Shown here piece by piece: positions 7,827-16,470 of a DNA stretch of 44,332 nt. Made by a program: the position numbers and the translations under genes. Where the stretch lies: the NCBI GenBank assembly GCA_025356745.1, contig JANXRS010000030.1, positions 1 through 44,332 of the forward strand, written 5' to 3'. Within the stretch, counting starts at the first letter, position 1. Every line of letters begins with the position of its first letter. Below the pieces are notes generated by a model. It made no database searches and was not told the DNA's origin. It saw only the letters and a program-made list of their open reading frames with translations. Source of the stretch: Arcicella sp. Its GTDB lineage: Bacteria > Bacteroidota > Bacteroidia > Cytophagales > Spirosomataceae.

Positions 7827-8804
7827 ATGAAAAATATTATTATTCTAATTGTAATAATAAATGCTGTCATTTTCTCCTGCAAAGGTCCAACTCCTGAGCC
7901 TGATTCAACACCCATTAAAGAACCTAACGGTGCTTTGGTAGTTAAATTTACCGATTCCCGATTGGAAGGTGTAAGTCCTGACATTACCCTATCGAATGAT
8001 GATATTTTTGCCATTTCCATTAACATAAAAAAAGCTCCTGATGGTAGTAAACCTGTTAAAATGGCTGTTTATATCACGGAAGCATTTGCGAAACGAGGAA
8101 TATTACTTTTGGATAATATAAAATTGAAAGAAATTGATGAACAGACAAAGAGCATAGAGTTAAGTTTACCTCCCATTGGAACGACTATTCATCGAATCAT
8201 CTACATAGATATTACCGATAATAAAGGTAAAATTTCCAGAAAGGCTGCAAATATTTTTTCAACAGCATCTGAACAAATAATTTCTTGGACAAATATAAAT
8301 TTGGGTTTGCAATCAAGTAATTTACCATCAAGATTTTCTTCTTCAACAGGTGATATTTATACCACTTGTGACCTAGATTCTAACCTCAACTTTGTGGATA
8401 TTACCTACGCAACAATCGGTTCATCCTCCATTAAACCAACTTTTTTATCGAACCCTAGGAGAGGTGCTTTGGGATTGGGAGTAACGGCGAGTGATAAAAT
8501 TTGTACAAATGTTTCTGTAGCTGGTGGTACGCCTACTTTTTATGCTCCTATCAACGTTCCGATTGAATTTGAAACGGTTAATAATCTATTTTTGCAGGGC
8601 TTATCCATTCCAAATATTACTCAGGATTTGGCAATTGAAGCGGGAAAAATTTATATGTTTCAAAATTTGAGAGTAACAAAAAATGGAAAAACAGTGGTTC
8701 GAAAAGGAGTAATTAAGATAAATACAATCAGTAATTATTTCCCTACAACGGGTGGGAATATTGTATCGGGATTGGTTAATTTTGATGTGAAAGTGCAGCG
8801 GTAA
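7827..8804 (+). CDS. Lipoprotein of unknown function
   Basis: A 325-residue protein with a lipoprotein signal peptide: a hydrophobic start (MKNIIILIVIINAVIF) followed by the lipobox cysteine in FSCKG. A Pro-rich linker follows (residues about 22-35). The body is predicted mostly beta, with an early GALVVKFTDSRLEG strand and a domain with alternating hydrophobic residues that resembles Ig-like modules of periplasmic or surface proteins. I do not recognise a family. It is converging with the type IX secreted protein at 8842-10620 and is separated from proB by 229 bases, so it is probably transcribed alone. Confidence 0.75.
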   Translation: MKNIIILIVIINAVIFSCKGPTPEPDSTPIKEPNGALVVKFTDSRLEGVSPDITLSNDDIFAISINIKKAPDGSKPVKMAVYITEAFAKRGILLLDNIKLKEIDEQTKSIELSLPPIGTTIHRIIYIDITDNKGKISRKAANIFSTASEQIISWTNINLGLQSSNLPSRFSSSTGDIYTTCDLDSNLNFVDITYATIGSSSIKPTFLSNPRRGALGLGVTASDKICTNVSVAGGTPTFYAPINVPIEFETVNNLFLQGLSIPNITQDLAIEAGKIYMFQNLRVTKNGKTVVRKGVIKINTISNYFPTTGGNIVSGLVNFDVKVQR

Positions 8805-8841
8805 TTTTCTACTATTAGTCCAATAAGTATTATTCTACCGC

Positions 8842-10620
8842 TCACCGAAATAACATAAATGTACCTTTATATTGAAATTCTAAGCGGTCGGGGAAAGGAC
8901 TAATTTTATAGATGTACATTCCTTCTGGTAAGGCTTTATTGCTATCTGTTCCGTCAAAAGGAGAATAGTTACCTTTTGAGTAAAAAACCATATTGCCCCA
9001 ACGATTATAAATTTGAACTTCTGGATTTGGATATACTTCCAATCCTTTCAATTCCCAAAGATCGTTTGTGCCATCGGCATTTGGCGTAAATGCAGTGGGA
9101 ATATATAGTGGTTGATACACCACAATATTAACTTTTCCAACGCCTTTGCAACCTCCACTTGAAGTAACAGTGAGAATATACTCCGTAGTTTGAGCAGGAC
9201 TCGCCACTGGATTTGCACTTGCAGGATTATCCAAGCCCGATACTGGTGACCACGAATAGGTCATACTTTGTTCAATAAAGCCTTTCAAAGTGATATTATT
9301 GCCTTTTCCCAATAAAATATCCGAGACTAAATCTGGTTTGGGGAAATCTTGAATAAAAACTTCTTGCTCGGATGAGCCTTTTAAGCATGGTAGAGAGCCA
9401 TCTAATTGGTAGAGAATTTTATGCTTTCCGAAACCTAATTTTTTATAATCAAAAGTTGTGGCAAAAACTCCGTCAATCTTGAAAGCTCCTCCAGATGGTG
9501 AACCTTTCAAGAGTATAGAGGGATAATCTATTCCACAAACCGATGGAATGGAATCAATAGTTACGGAAGCTGTCTTAAAAAATTCAATTTTCACCACGGG
9601 CGAAGTTGCCATACAACCTTCATTATCCGTAATTTTTACTCGAAAATCTCCCTCTGCTACTACGTCCAATCTTTCCAAAGTACTCACAGCATTTCCTGCT
9701 AAAAGCCATTGGTATTTTTTCATTCCCGCAGGGGCAGATAAAGTAGCAAAATCGCCTTGACAGAGTTGGAATTTTCCCGTATTAGTAGTGATAATTGGCT
9801 TTAAATCAGAAACAGAAATGATGCGTTTTTCTACTAAACTTGGACAACTACCATTCTGAGTAATTTCATACCTAATTTCATGTTTTCCTACTCCTGCCGT
9901 TGATGGATTGAAAGTGCCATTATTAATATCAGTGATTCCTTTTCCTTTGAATTGGCCACCCCTAGGCGTTACAATCAAGTTTATTGAAGAATCCGACAAG
10001 CTACAAAATGGTGGAACTGAATCCAATTTTACGATAATTATGGAAGTATAATCCAATTTGTAAGGAGTTGATTTAGCAGAACACCCGTTGCTGGTAGGGC
10101 TTTGGTCAGTTATTCCTAATTCATAAGTTCCTGCCTTCTTAGCTACAATTTGCACACTTTGTGGAATAGACATTTGCACGTTATCAAAAAACCAAAAATA
10201 TTGAAATCCTGTTTGAAAAGTAGTTTTAAGGATAATGGAGTCTCCTTGACAGATTTGAACTACTTCTCGACTTGGCGTGATTACAGGGATTGGAGGAGAA
10301 GACAATCCAACAATATTTAGTTGATTTGAGATTCTGGAAATACCCGATTTATCAACGGCTAATAAATGATATATCCCTATTTCAGTGGTATTTAAGGTGG
10401 CATTATCAGCATAAGGTACTGCCGACCACCCTGTATTACGTAAAATTTCCCATTTATAACTAACCAAAGAGGCATCACTCGTTGATAATGTTATACTTCC
10501 GTTGGGGCATATACCTGACCCATCCTTTGTAATTACGATGGTCTGTGAGTACGTCAGCCAAGAAATGCACAACAAAAGGAATATTAAAAATATGTTTTTA
10601 AGAAGTATAAATTTAGGCAC
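8842..10620 (-). CDS. Type IX secreted Ig-like repeat protein with CHU_C (gliding-motility type) C-terminal domain
   Basis: A 592-residue secreted protein. A signal peptide (residues about 1-25, ending TYSQ) is followed by several Ig/PKD-like modules with the recurring pattern CxGDxxxL...YxW...GxYxxxxTD, each with a conserved cysteine. The last 90 residues (YIPTAFTPNADGTNDLWE, then VQIYNRWGNMVF, FDGTDSNKALPEGMYIYKI) are the CHU_C domain, the sorting tail of type B cargo of the type IX secretion system. It is therefore expected on the cell surface or released, perhaps acting in adhesion. No enzymatic domain is visible. Transcribed away from the oxidoreductase gene, whose terminator lies at 10743-10778. 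Confidence 0.9.
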   Translation of the reverse strand: MPKFILLKNIFLIFLLLCISWLTYSQTIVITKDGSGICPNGSITLSTSDASLVSYKWEILRNTGWSAVPYADNATLNTTEIGIYHLLAVDKSGISRISNQLNIVGLSSPPIPVITPSREVVQICQGDSIILKTTFQTGFQYFWFFDNVQMSIPQSVQIVAKKAGTYELGITDQSPTSNGCSAKSTPYKLDYTSIIIVKLDSVPPFCSLSDSSINLIVTPRGGQFKGKGITDINNGTFNPSTAGVGKHEIRYEITQNGSCPSLVEKRIISVSDLKPIITTNTGKFQLCQGDFATLSAPAGMKKYQWLLAGNAVSTLERLDVVAEGDFRVKITDNEGCMATSPVVKIEFFKTASVTIDSIPSVCGIDYPSILLKGSPSGGAFKIDGVFATTFDYKKLGFGKHKILYQLDGSLPCLKGSSEQEVFIQDFPKPDLVSDILLGKGNNITLKGFIEQSMTYSWSPVSGLDNPASANPVASPAQTTEYILTVTSSGGCKGVGKVNIVVYQPLYIPTAFTPNADGTNDLWELKGLEVYPNPEVQIYNRWGNMVFYSKGNYSPFDGTDSNKALPEGMYIYKISPFPDRLEFQYKGTFMLFR

Positions 10621-10742
10621 AATTGGAGATATTTTTCTTTTGAAGACAGAATATTTTAAAAATCAGCGATTAGAAAGATATATGTAAATATATCATTTTC
10701 AACGTTTTTTATCAAAATATGTTGCAGATGTAATTATAAAAA

Positions 10743-10778
10743 AATAATCCTCAATAACAGATTTGAGGATTATTTTTT
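10743..10778 (-). terminator. Bidirectional intrinsic terminator
   Basis: A perfect 12-base stem (AATAATCCTCAA at 10743-10754 with TTGAGGATTATT at 10763-10774) and an 8-base loop. It has T-runs on both sides, so it could stop either strand. It lies about 110 bases after the stop of the minus-strand oxidoreductase, which is the most likely gene served. Confidence 0.75.
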
Positions 10779-10887
10779 GTTCAAATATCAGTATTTTTTA
10801 CCAATTTTGAAAGTTCGGTAGGAATAATTGACCCGTTGCTACTACATCGGTTGAGATACGGTTGCAATTAATTTTAAATATTTCCAA

Positions 10888-12177
10888 TCAACTTGGATAA
10901 ACCCACTCTCCTCGATAATCTCTTCGTAATAATTTATTTGCTTCGGGGTCGTTGAGGATAATTTCTTTTTCCCCATCCCAATCAATACTTCTTCCTAATT
11001 TCATGGAAAGATTGCCTAATAAAGCTACATTTGAAGAACGATGCCCAATTTCAATATCCGAAACTGGCAATTTTCCTGATTTAATACTACTTAAAAAATT
11101 AGCCCAAAGTTCTTTAATATTCTGGTCGTCGGGTTTATTTAGTTGTGGATTTTCGTGAATAATTGCTTTATTTTTATTTTCTGGATAAAACGTCCACCCA
11201 TCTTGCCAGCCCATGTGGAAAGTACCTTCAGTTCCGTAAAAATAACAGCCTACATTAGTCTTTTCGGCTTGGTTACCCGCAAACATTCGATGTTCCCATT
11301 CAAGGGTAAAATCTTCAAATTTCCAGACTGCCACTTGGTGGTCGGGCGAATCGGTATTGTCTCGTTTTATAGCTCTACCGCCCGTTGAAAATATTTTTTT
11401 AGGATATTTTTCTTCCGTCCACCACATCACTTGATCCATCCAATGAATGCCCCAATCGCCCAATTGACCATTGGCATAATCCATGTATTGTCTAAATCCT
11501 TTTGGGTGCATTCCTGCATTGTACTTATGCAAAGGAGCAGGACCACACCAGAAATCCCAATCTAATCCTTTAGGCGGTTCGGTTTCGGGAAGCATTTGCC
11601 CTGCTCCTCCGCCGTAATGCACAAAAGCTCTCACCATACCAATTTTTCCCGCTTTTCCCGACTTCAAAAAGTCCATTCCCGATATGTTATGTGGGGATAC
11701 TCTCCTGTGCGTACCTACTTGCACAGTTCGCCCATGCTTGCGAGCAGCATTTACCATGGCTCGACCTTCCATAACAGTATGCCCAACGGGTTTTTCCACA
11801 TAAACATTTGCCCCACTTTCGATGGCAGCAATGCAACAAAGAGCGTGCCAATGGTCGGGTGTGGCGACAATTACGATATCAGGTTTTTCTTTCGCCAACA
11901 TTTCTCGATAATCGTGGTACATTTTGGGTTGGTCAGAAGTTAGTTTTCCTACTTCATCACGGCATTTTTTGAGTTGGTTTTCATCTACATCGCACAGAGC
12001 AACCACCTTGGATTCTCCTGCTTGGATAGCGCACCGCAAAATATTCATTCCCCACCAACCCGACCCTACCAAAGCCGTTTTGTATTGGGCAAAATTATGA
12101 CTCAAAGCGGGCAGAATCGGTAAGGCAGAAAATGCTAAACTTGTAGCGGTGGTTTGAAGGAAATTGCGTCTGTTCAT
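10888..12177 (-). CDS. Tat-exported Gfo/Idh/MocA family oxidoreductase
   Basis: A 429-residue NAD(P)-dependent oxidoreductase. The N-terminus MNRRNFLQTTATSLAFSALP is a twin-arginine signal (RR at residues 3-4), so the enzyme is exported folded to the periplasm with its cofactor. The dinucleotide-binding loop reads TALVGSGWWGMNILRC, a VEKPVGHTV segment carries the conserved lysine of the family, and a GDWGIHWMDQVMWW segment belongs to the C-terminal substrate-binding domain. Such exported members usually act on sugars or inositols, and several have glycosidase activity. The substrate cannot be told here. It stands alone, with a terminator downstream. Confidence 0.9.
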   Translation of the reverse strand: MNRRNFLQTTATSLAFSALPILPALSHNFAQYKTALVGSGWWGMNILRCAIQAGESKVVALCDVDENQLKKCRDEVGKLTSDQPKMYHDYREMLAKEKPDIVIVATPDHWHALCCIAAIESGANVYVEKPVGHTVMEGRAMVNAARKHGRTVQVGTHRRVSPHNISGMDFLKSGKAGKIGMVRAFVHYGGGAGQMLPETEPPKGLDWDFWCGPAPLHKYNAGMHPKGFRQYMDYANGQLGDWGIHWMDQVMWWTEEKYPKKIFSTGGRAIKRDNTDSPDHQVAVWKFEDFTLEWEHRMFAGNQAEKTNVGCYFYGTEGTFHMGWQDGWTFYPENKNKAIIHENPQLNKPDDQNIKELWANFLSSIKSGKLPVSDIEIGHRSSNVALLGNLSMKLGRSIDWDGEKEIILNDPEANKLLRRDYRGEWVYPS

Positions 12178-12364
12178 TTCGTTTTTTTTTCAAAAATAGA
12201 AAAAAGATATTACGTTTTTATCCTGTGTTTGTGTAAAAGCTTACTACTTGATATTACTATTACGCAAACAGATTCAAAAACCTCAATTTCATTTTTTTCA
12301 AAAAACTGTTTACCTTTCAAAAAAAAAGTATTCTAACTGTGTAAACTAAAACATTTTAGAAATC

Positions 12365-12940
12365 ATGAAAAAAAGTATCGTATTATTAAGCTTATTGATA
12401 GCTTTTTCTTTTGTAGCAGTATCCTTTGGACAAGATGAAATTGATTTCGGTAGAACAACACCTGTAATTTCAACCACTGGAAGTCATGGTAATAGAAATC
12501 ATGAAAAACAAATAATATGGAAGGCAGTTTACGTAAATCAAAAGACCGTTATTATTAAATTAATGAAAACTATCGATTGTGCCTATTTACTAAATATCGC
12601 TGCATTTGATGAAAGTGAGCAATTAATACCAATCAATAAAATTGATAAAACACAATTTAAAAAATTGAATATAGCAACAAAGGAAAGTATTATTATAGAA
12701 TTTAAAAAAAACATCAACGAAAACACAAAAATTAAATTTAAACTTGAATGGGATTTGAAACAATGTAATGATACTAATATTTTACCTAAGAGTAATAGTG
12801 CTAGAACATTCGCTCCCTCTTCAAAAACAAGCGAGCCTTCAGTAAGCTATAATTCAGAAGATTACTTTTATTTTCAAGTAAAGAGAATAAGAGACAAAAT
12901 TAAAGATGTAAAAATGCAAGATTCTCCCAATAACGAGTAA
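12365..12940 (+). CDS. Small secreted protein of unknown function
   Basis: A 191-residue protein with a signal peptide (MKKSIVLLSLLIAFSFVAVSFGQ). The mature part is basic and beta-rich up to about residue 140, with two cysteines (in TIDCAYLL and LKQCND) that may pair, followed by a Ser/Thr-rich linker and a short charged helix at the end. I do not recognise a family. It lies just upstream of the TPR-CHAT gene on the same strand, with a strong intrinsic terminator at 12958-13006 between them, so it is probably a separate transcript. Confidence 0.7.
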   Translation: MKKSIVLLSLLIAFSFVAVSFGQDEIDFGRTTPVISTTGSHGNRNHEKQIIWKAVYVNQKTVIIKLMKTIDCAYLLNIAAFDESEQLIPINKIDKTQFKKLNIATKESIIIEFKKNINENTKIKFKLEWDLKQCNDTNILPKSNSARTFAPSSKTSEPSVSYNSEDYFYFQVKRIRDKIKDVKMQDSPNNE

Positions 12941-12957
12941 ATAGTTTGACCCTTTTC

Positions 12958-13006
12958 AGTACAAAACCTCAATAATAGTATATTTTCGAGGTTTTGTACT
13001 ATTTTT
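12958..13006 (+). terminator. Intrinsic terminator after the small secreted protein
   Basis: A perfect 13-base stem (AGTACAAAACCTC at 12958-12970 with GAGGTTTTGTACT at 12988-13000), a 17-base loop, then ATTTTT. The T-run overlaps a TATTTTTG (13000-13007) that could be a -7 element for the following gene, but no matching TTTG was found upstream. Confidence 0.8.
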
Positions 13007-13031
13007 GGAGTACATTTTTTAAATTACTCCC

Positions 13032-15845
13032 ATGAAAATCTTGCACCTTTTAATATTCATTCTTTTTAGTTTTTCATCTTTTACTCAAAACCAACCTTCT
13101 TCCTCGAAAGGTAAAAAGATGATTGATGAAGGTTATCAAAAATTTCTTAAAAATAATTATACACTAGCCATTTTGATTTTTGAAAATGCCGCAAAACAAT
13201 GTCAAATTGATAAAGATACCGCCGAGATTCTCCATGCTTTTAGTATGATTTATGGCGTTTTGAACACGCAAAGTAAACAACGAAATTTTCTCCAATATGA
13301 AAAAGTGTTGATTCCTTATTTATCTAATAAAAATAGTCAAGGAATCAGTATTTGTAATTGTTTAGGAGGAGCTTATCAGTCCAATTCAGATTTTGAAAAA
13401 GCCCAATTCTATTATGAATTAGCCATTAAAAAAATAAAAAGTCAAAAAAAAATTGATGACGAGTTGTTATACCATAGTGGAGTAAATAATAATTTGTTAG
13501 CAGGCTTACAAGTATTGCAAGGAGATTACGAAAAAGGCCTATTTAGTTATCAAGAATCACTCAATAGTTTTATTAAAATTAAAGAAAAATTGCCCTCTGA
13601 TTGGTTGGAAGTAAGTAAAGGATATTCTTTCATTTCAGATTTATATTTAAGGCAAAAACAATATCTTCAAGCAAACCAATTTCTACAAAAAGGTCATCAA
13701 TTCATCCAAAAAGAAGATTTTGATTCTCAAATTAGTTATCATAACACGATGGGGATCTTGCTTAAACCCAGTGCATTAAATAGATCCGACAGTGCTTTAT
13801 ATCACATCCAAGAAGCCTTGAGATTGCAAAGAAAATTCAATCTTGAAAACAAAATGGGCAGAACTTTTGAAATTTTGGGGCAATTGCAATACGAAAATAA
13901 AGAATTTAGTGTTGCCCAAAATAGTTTTGAAAAATCCCTCAATTATCGTTTACCTCAGTTCACTTTTCAAAATATCGCCTCTTCTGAAAAAAATATTGGC
14001 ATGGCTCTGTTTCAACAGAAACAATATTTATTTGCCCTCAATCACTTTCAGAAAGCCCTTCAATATATCTCAACCGATTTTAAATCCAATGATTTTACTG
14101 ATAATCCTAGTATTTCAAAATTGAAATATAAAAATGATGCGATTGAGATTTTGAAGGAAAAAATGGCTTCTTTATTGGCAATTTATCGCATTGAAAAGAA
14201 AACCATTTATTTAAAATCGGCTTTTTCAACAGCAAACACTTCTAAGCAACTAATTGATTATCAAAGAAATAGCTTTCAATTGACAGGTTCAAAGCTATTT
14301 TTGAGCCAACAAGCTCACGATATTTTCGGTTTAGGAATTGAAACCGCTTATCTACTTTTTGAATCTACAAAGGATGAACATTTTTTAGCCGAAGCGTTCA
14401 GATTTTCGGAAAGTAATAAAGCTGTTGTTCTCTATGAATCCGTGAAGGCTTCTCAAGTTTTTAATTTTCAAGGCGTGCCAAATGAGATGCTAAAAAGTGA
14501 ACATAAATTGATAAAAGATATGGCAGTTTTTGAAAATCAAATATATCAAGATGTTCAAAATGAAACGCAGTGGCGTAAAAAACTTTTAGAAACGACCGAT
14601 AAATTGAAACTATTGAAAGATGACTTTGAGAGAAACTATCCTACTTATTTTAAATATAAATACGATACAGAACCTATTACAATTCAAGAAATTCAATTAA
14701 AATTAAAGCCTGACAATCAGGGATTAATTGAATATTTTATTCAAAATAATACCCTGTTTACTTTCTTGATTACGGCAAAAAATATTCATTTTTTTAGACA
14801 AAATTTACCCGAAAATTTTAAGGAAGATATCATTGATTTTAAAACTAAAATTACTGAAAAATCAATCGATGAGCATTACAAAAACTTGTCTCTTGAGATT
14901 TATAAAACTCTATTTCCCGATAATATAAATCGTATTCTTAAGGCTGAAAAAATAGAGACAATAAAAATCATTGTTGATGGTGAACTCAACTATATTCCCT
15001 TTGAAAGTCTGTTTGTTAAACAACCTAAAAGCCTAAAAGAAATCAATATTTATCTGCTCGAAAAATACATTATTGGCTATTTGCCTTCTGCAACGATAAA
15101 TTGGAAAAATACCATTCCTAAAACAGACCAATCTATTTCATTGAAATATCTCGGTTTTGCTCCCAATTATAAAAAATTATTTGATTTGCCTCAAAATCAA
15201 GCGAATGTAGCTTTTTTATCTAACTTGTTTGAAGGAAAATCATTCGTAAAAGAAAAAGGAACAAAGTTCATTTTTGATAAACAATCTCAGAATCGTACAA
15301 AAGTATTACATTTATCCATGCACGCTGGGGCATCTTCAACCGACCCCATGGAATCCTATTTGGCATTCACCAAAGATAGCCTTTTTGTGCATGATATTTA
15401 TGCCCGAAATATCCCCACCGAATTAGCAATTTTGGATGCTTGCGAAACGGGTGTAGGTGTGCTGAACAGTGGCGAAGGCGTAATGAACCTCTCACGGGCA
15501 TTTATGCACGCTGGTAGTCAGGCAGTGGCAATGAGTTTATGGAAATTAACCAGTAGTTCCGAAACTTCGGAAATCATTCGAGATTTTGTTAGTTTAGTGG
15601 AAAATGGCAAACCTAAAGATGAGGCTTTAAGAACTGCTAAACTTAATTATTTGAGTAAATATCGCCAAGATTTAGTGCTTTCCCATCCATTTTATTGGTC
15701 GCCTTTGATTTTGGTAGGCAATGCTGATGCCATTGTGGAAAGGTCTTGGTTTTGGTGGATTTTGAGTGGCGTGGGAATCATATTTTTGATTGGTTTTTGG
15801 GTTTTAAAAAATAATAAACTTCTGAGCTTGTTTACCTTTAACTAA
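13032..15845 (+). CDS. Exported, membrane-anchored TPR-CHAT caspase-like protease
   Basis: A 937-residue protein. A signal peptide (residues 1-18) is followed by a long helical TPR array (about 30-430; for example the repeats FEKAQFYYELAIKKI and YLFALNHFQKALQYI), a coiled linker, and a CHAT domain (about 560-890). The catalytic pair of the family is present: His764 in LHLSMHAG and Cys804 in LDACETG. The following EGVMNLSRAFMHAGSQAVAMSLW is typical CHAT sequence. A single membrane helix near the end (about 911-928) with a short KNNKLL tail puts the protease in the periplasm, tied to the inner membrane. CHAT proteins are cysteine proteases of the caspase clan (separase, Csx29). It is followed by a sigma factor and a membrane protein on the same strand. 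Substrate unknown. Confidence 0.9.
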   Translation: MKILHLLIFILFSFSSFTQNQPSSSKGKKMIDEGYQKFLKNNYTLAILIFENAAKQCQIDKDTAEILHAFSMIYGVLNTQSKQRNFLQYEKVLIPYLSNKNSQGISICNCLGGAYQSNSDFEKAQFYYELAIKKIKSQKKIDDELLYHSGVNNNLLAGLQVLQGDYEKGLFSYQESLNSFIKIKEKLPSDWLEVSKGYSFISDLYLRQKQYLQANQFLQKGHQFIQKEDFDSQISYHNTMGILLKPSALNRSDSALYHIQEALRLQRKFNLENKMGRTFEILGQLQYENKEFSVAQNSFEKSLNYRLPQFTFQNIASSEKNIGMALFQQKQYLFALNHFQKALQYISTDFKSNDFTDNPSISKLKYKNDAIEILKEKMASLLAIYRIEKKTIYLKSAFSTANTSKQLIDYQRNSFQLTGSKLFLSQQAHDIFGLGIETAYLLFESTKDEHFLAEAFRFSESNKAVVLYESVKASQVFNFQGVPNEMLKSEHKLIKDMAVFENQIYQDVQNETQWRKKLLETTDKLKLLKDDFERNYPTYFKYKYDTEPITIQEIQLKLKPDNQGLIEYFIQNNTLFTFLITAKNIHFFRQNLPENFKEDIIDFKTKITEKSIDEHYKNLSLEIYKTLFPDNINRILKAEKIETIKIIVDGELNYIPFESLFVKQPKSLKEINIYLLEKYIIGYLPSATINWKNTIPKTDQSISLKYLGFAPNYKKLFDLPQNQANVAFLSNLFEGKSFVKEKGTKFIFDKQSQNRTKVLHLSMHAGASSTDPMESYLAFTKDSLFVHDIYARNIPTELAILDACETGVGVLNSGEGVMNLSRAFMHAGSQAVAMSLWKLTSSSETSEIIRDFVSLVENGKPKDEALRTAKLNYLSKYRQDLVLSHPFYWSPLILVGNADAIVERSWFWWILSGVGIIFLIGFWVLKNNKLLSLFTFN

Positions 15846-15860
15846 ATAATCCATTCACTA

Positions 15861-15890
15861 TTTGAGAATCGGATAGATTAAGTATATTTA
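15861..15890 (+). promoter_or_regulatory. Possible promoter of the sigma factor gene
   Basis: TTTG at 15861-15864 and TATATTTA at 15883-15890 with an 18-base spacer. The -7 element has one mismatch to TAnnTTTG and the spacing is a little short. The start codon is 33 bases downstream. It is also possible that the gene is read through from the CHAT gene, which ends only 77 bases before the start. Confidence 0.3.
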
Positions 15891-15922
15891 TGTGGCTAAT
15901 TAACCATATAATTTATATAATT

Positions 15923-16465
15923 ATGAATCAAACCGAATTTAGGTCTTTCTATAACGATTGCTGGAAATATTGCAAGCCCCGTTTAAGAAACCTGACAAAC
16001 AATCAAGCCGATATTGATGATGTTTTTTCCGAAGCTATTTCACGCTTTTGGGTGAATGTGCAAAGGGGGAAAATCGCCCATGCTGATAATCATTTCGCTC
16101 TGGTTTATGTGATGGCGAAAAATATGTGGTTGGGTAATTTACGGAAAGAAAAACACTTTATCGGGGTATCTATTGATGCCCGAAAAGGCGAAGATTTTGA
16201 AATACAATTACCTACCGAGGAGCAAAATTTTTTGACCAAAATGATTCAAGAAAAAGACGATTATCAACAAGAAAATAGTATTCACAATGCTTGGGGGAAA
16301 TTGGATGATAAATGTAGAGATTTACTGAATGCAACCATTGTTTATAAAGAAAAACAGGAAGAATTATTGAGCAAAATGAATTTCAAAAACACTGATACTG
16401 TGAAAGCCACGAAGTATAGATGTTTACAATACTTGAAGAAATATTACTACGAAATTGCCGCATAA
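15923..16465 (+). CDS. ECF-type RNA polymerase sigma factor
   Basis: A 180-residue sigma-70 family protein, starting at the second in-frame ATG (MNQTEFRSFY), because the 11 residues before it are hydrophobic and unlike the family. Region 2 is visible around ADIDDVFSEAISRFWVNVQRG, and region 4 around DDKCRDLLNATIVYKEKQEELLSKMNF and the ATKYRCLQYLKKYYY helix, where the second helix would read the -35 element. It lies 77 bases after the TPR-CHAT gene and 5 bases before a one-pass membrane protein that looks like its anti-sigma factor. The family call is good, though region 2 is divergent; the target promoters are unknown. Confidence 0.85.
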   Translation: MNQTEFRSFYNDCWKYCKPRLRNLTNNQADIDDVFSEAISRFWVNVQRGKIAHADNHFALVYVMAKNMWLGNLRKEKHFIGVSIDARKGEDFEIQLPTEEQNFLTKMIQEKDDYQQENSIHNAWGKLDDKCRDLLNATIVYKEKQEELLSKMNFKNTDTVKATKYRCLQYLKKYYYEIAA

Positions 16466-16470
16466 AAATC

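Noticed and set aside
10790-10887. A remnant gene after the oxidoreductase
   Set aside because: The stretch is short and no protein likeness could be recognised; the nearby hairpin serves as terminator.
11596-11943. A 115-residue frame on the plus strand inside the oxidoreductase gene
   Set aside because: It is antisense to a conserved enzyme, and its composition is not that of a protein.
13032-15845. A type III-E CRISPR-linked TPR-CHAT (Csx29) protein
   Set aside because: It has a signal peptide and membrane anchor and no cas genes or repeats are seen nearby; the likeness is in domain order only.
16420-16470. The longer start for the anti-sigma-like protein
   Set aside because: It lies inside the sigma gene and the extra 17 residues do not resemble the family; the ATG 5 bases after the sigma stop is better.
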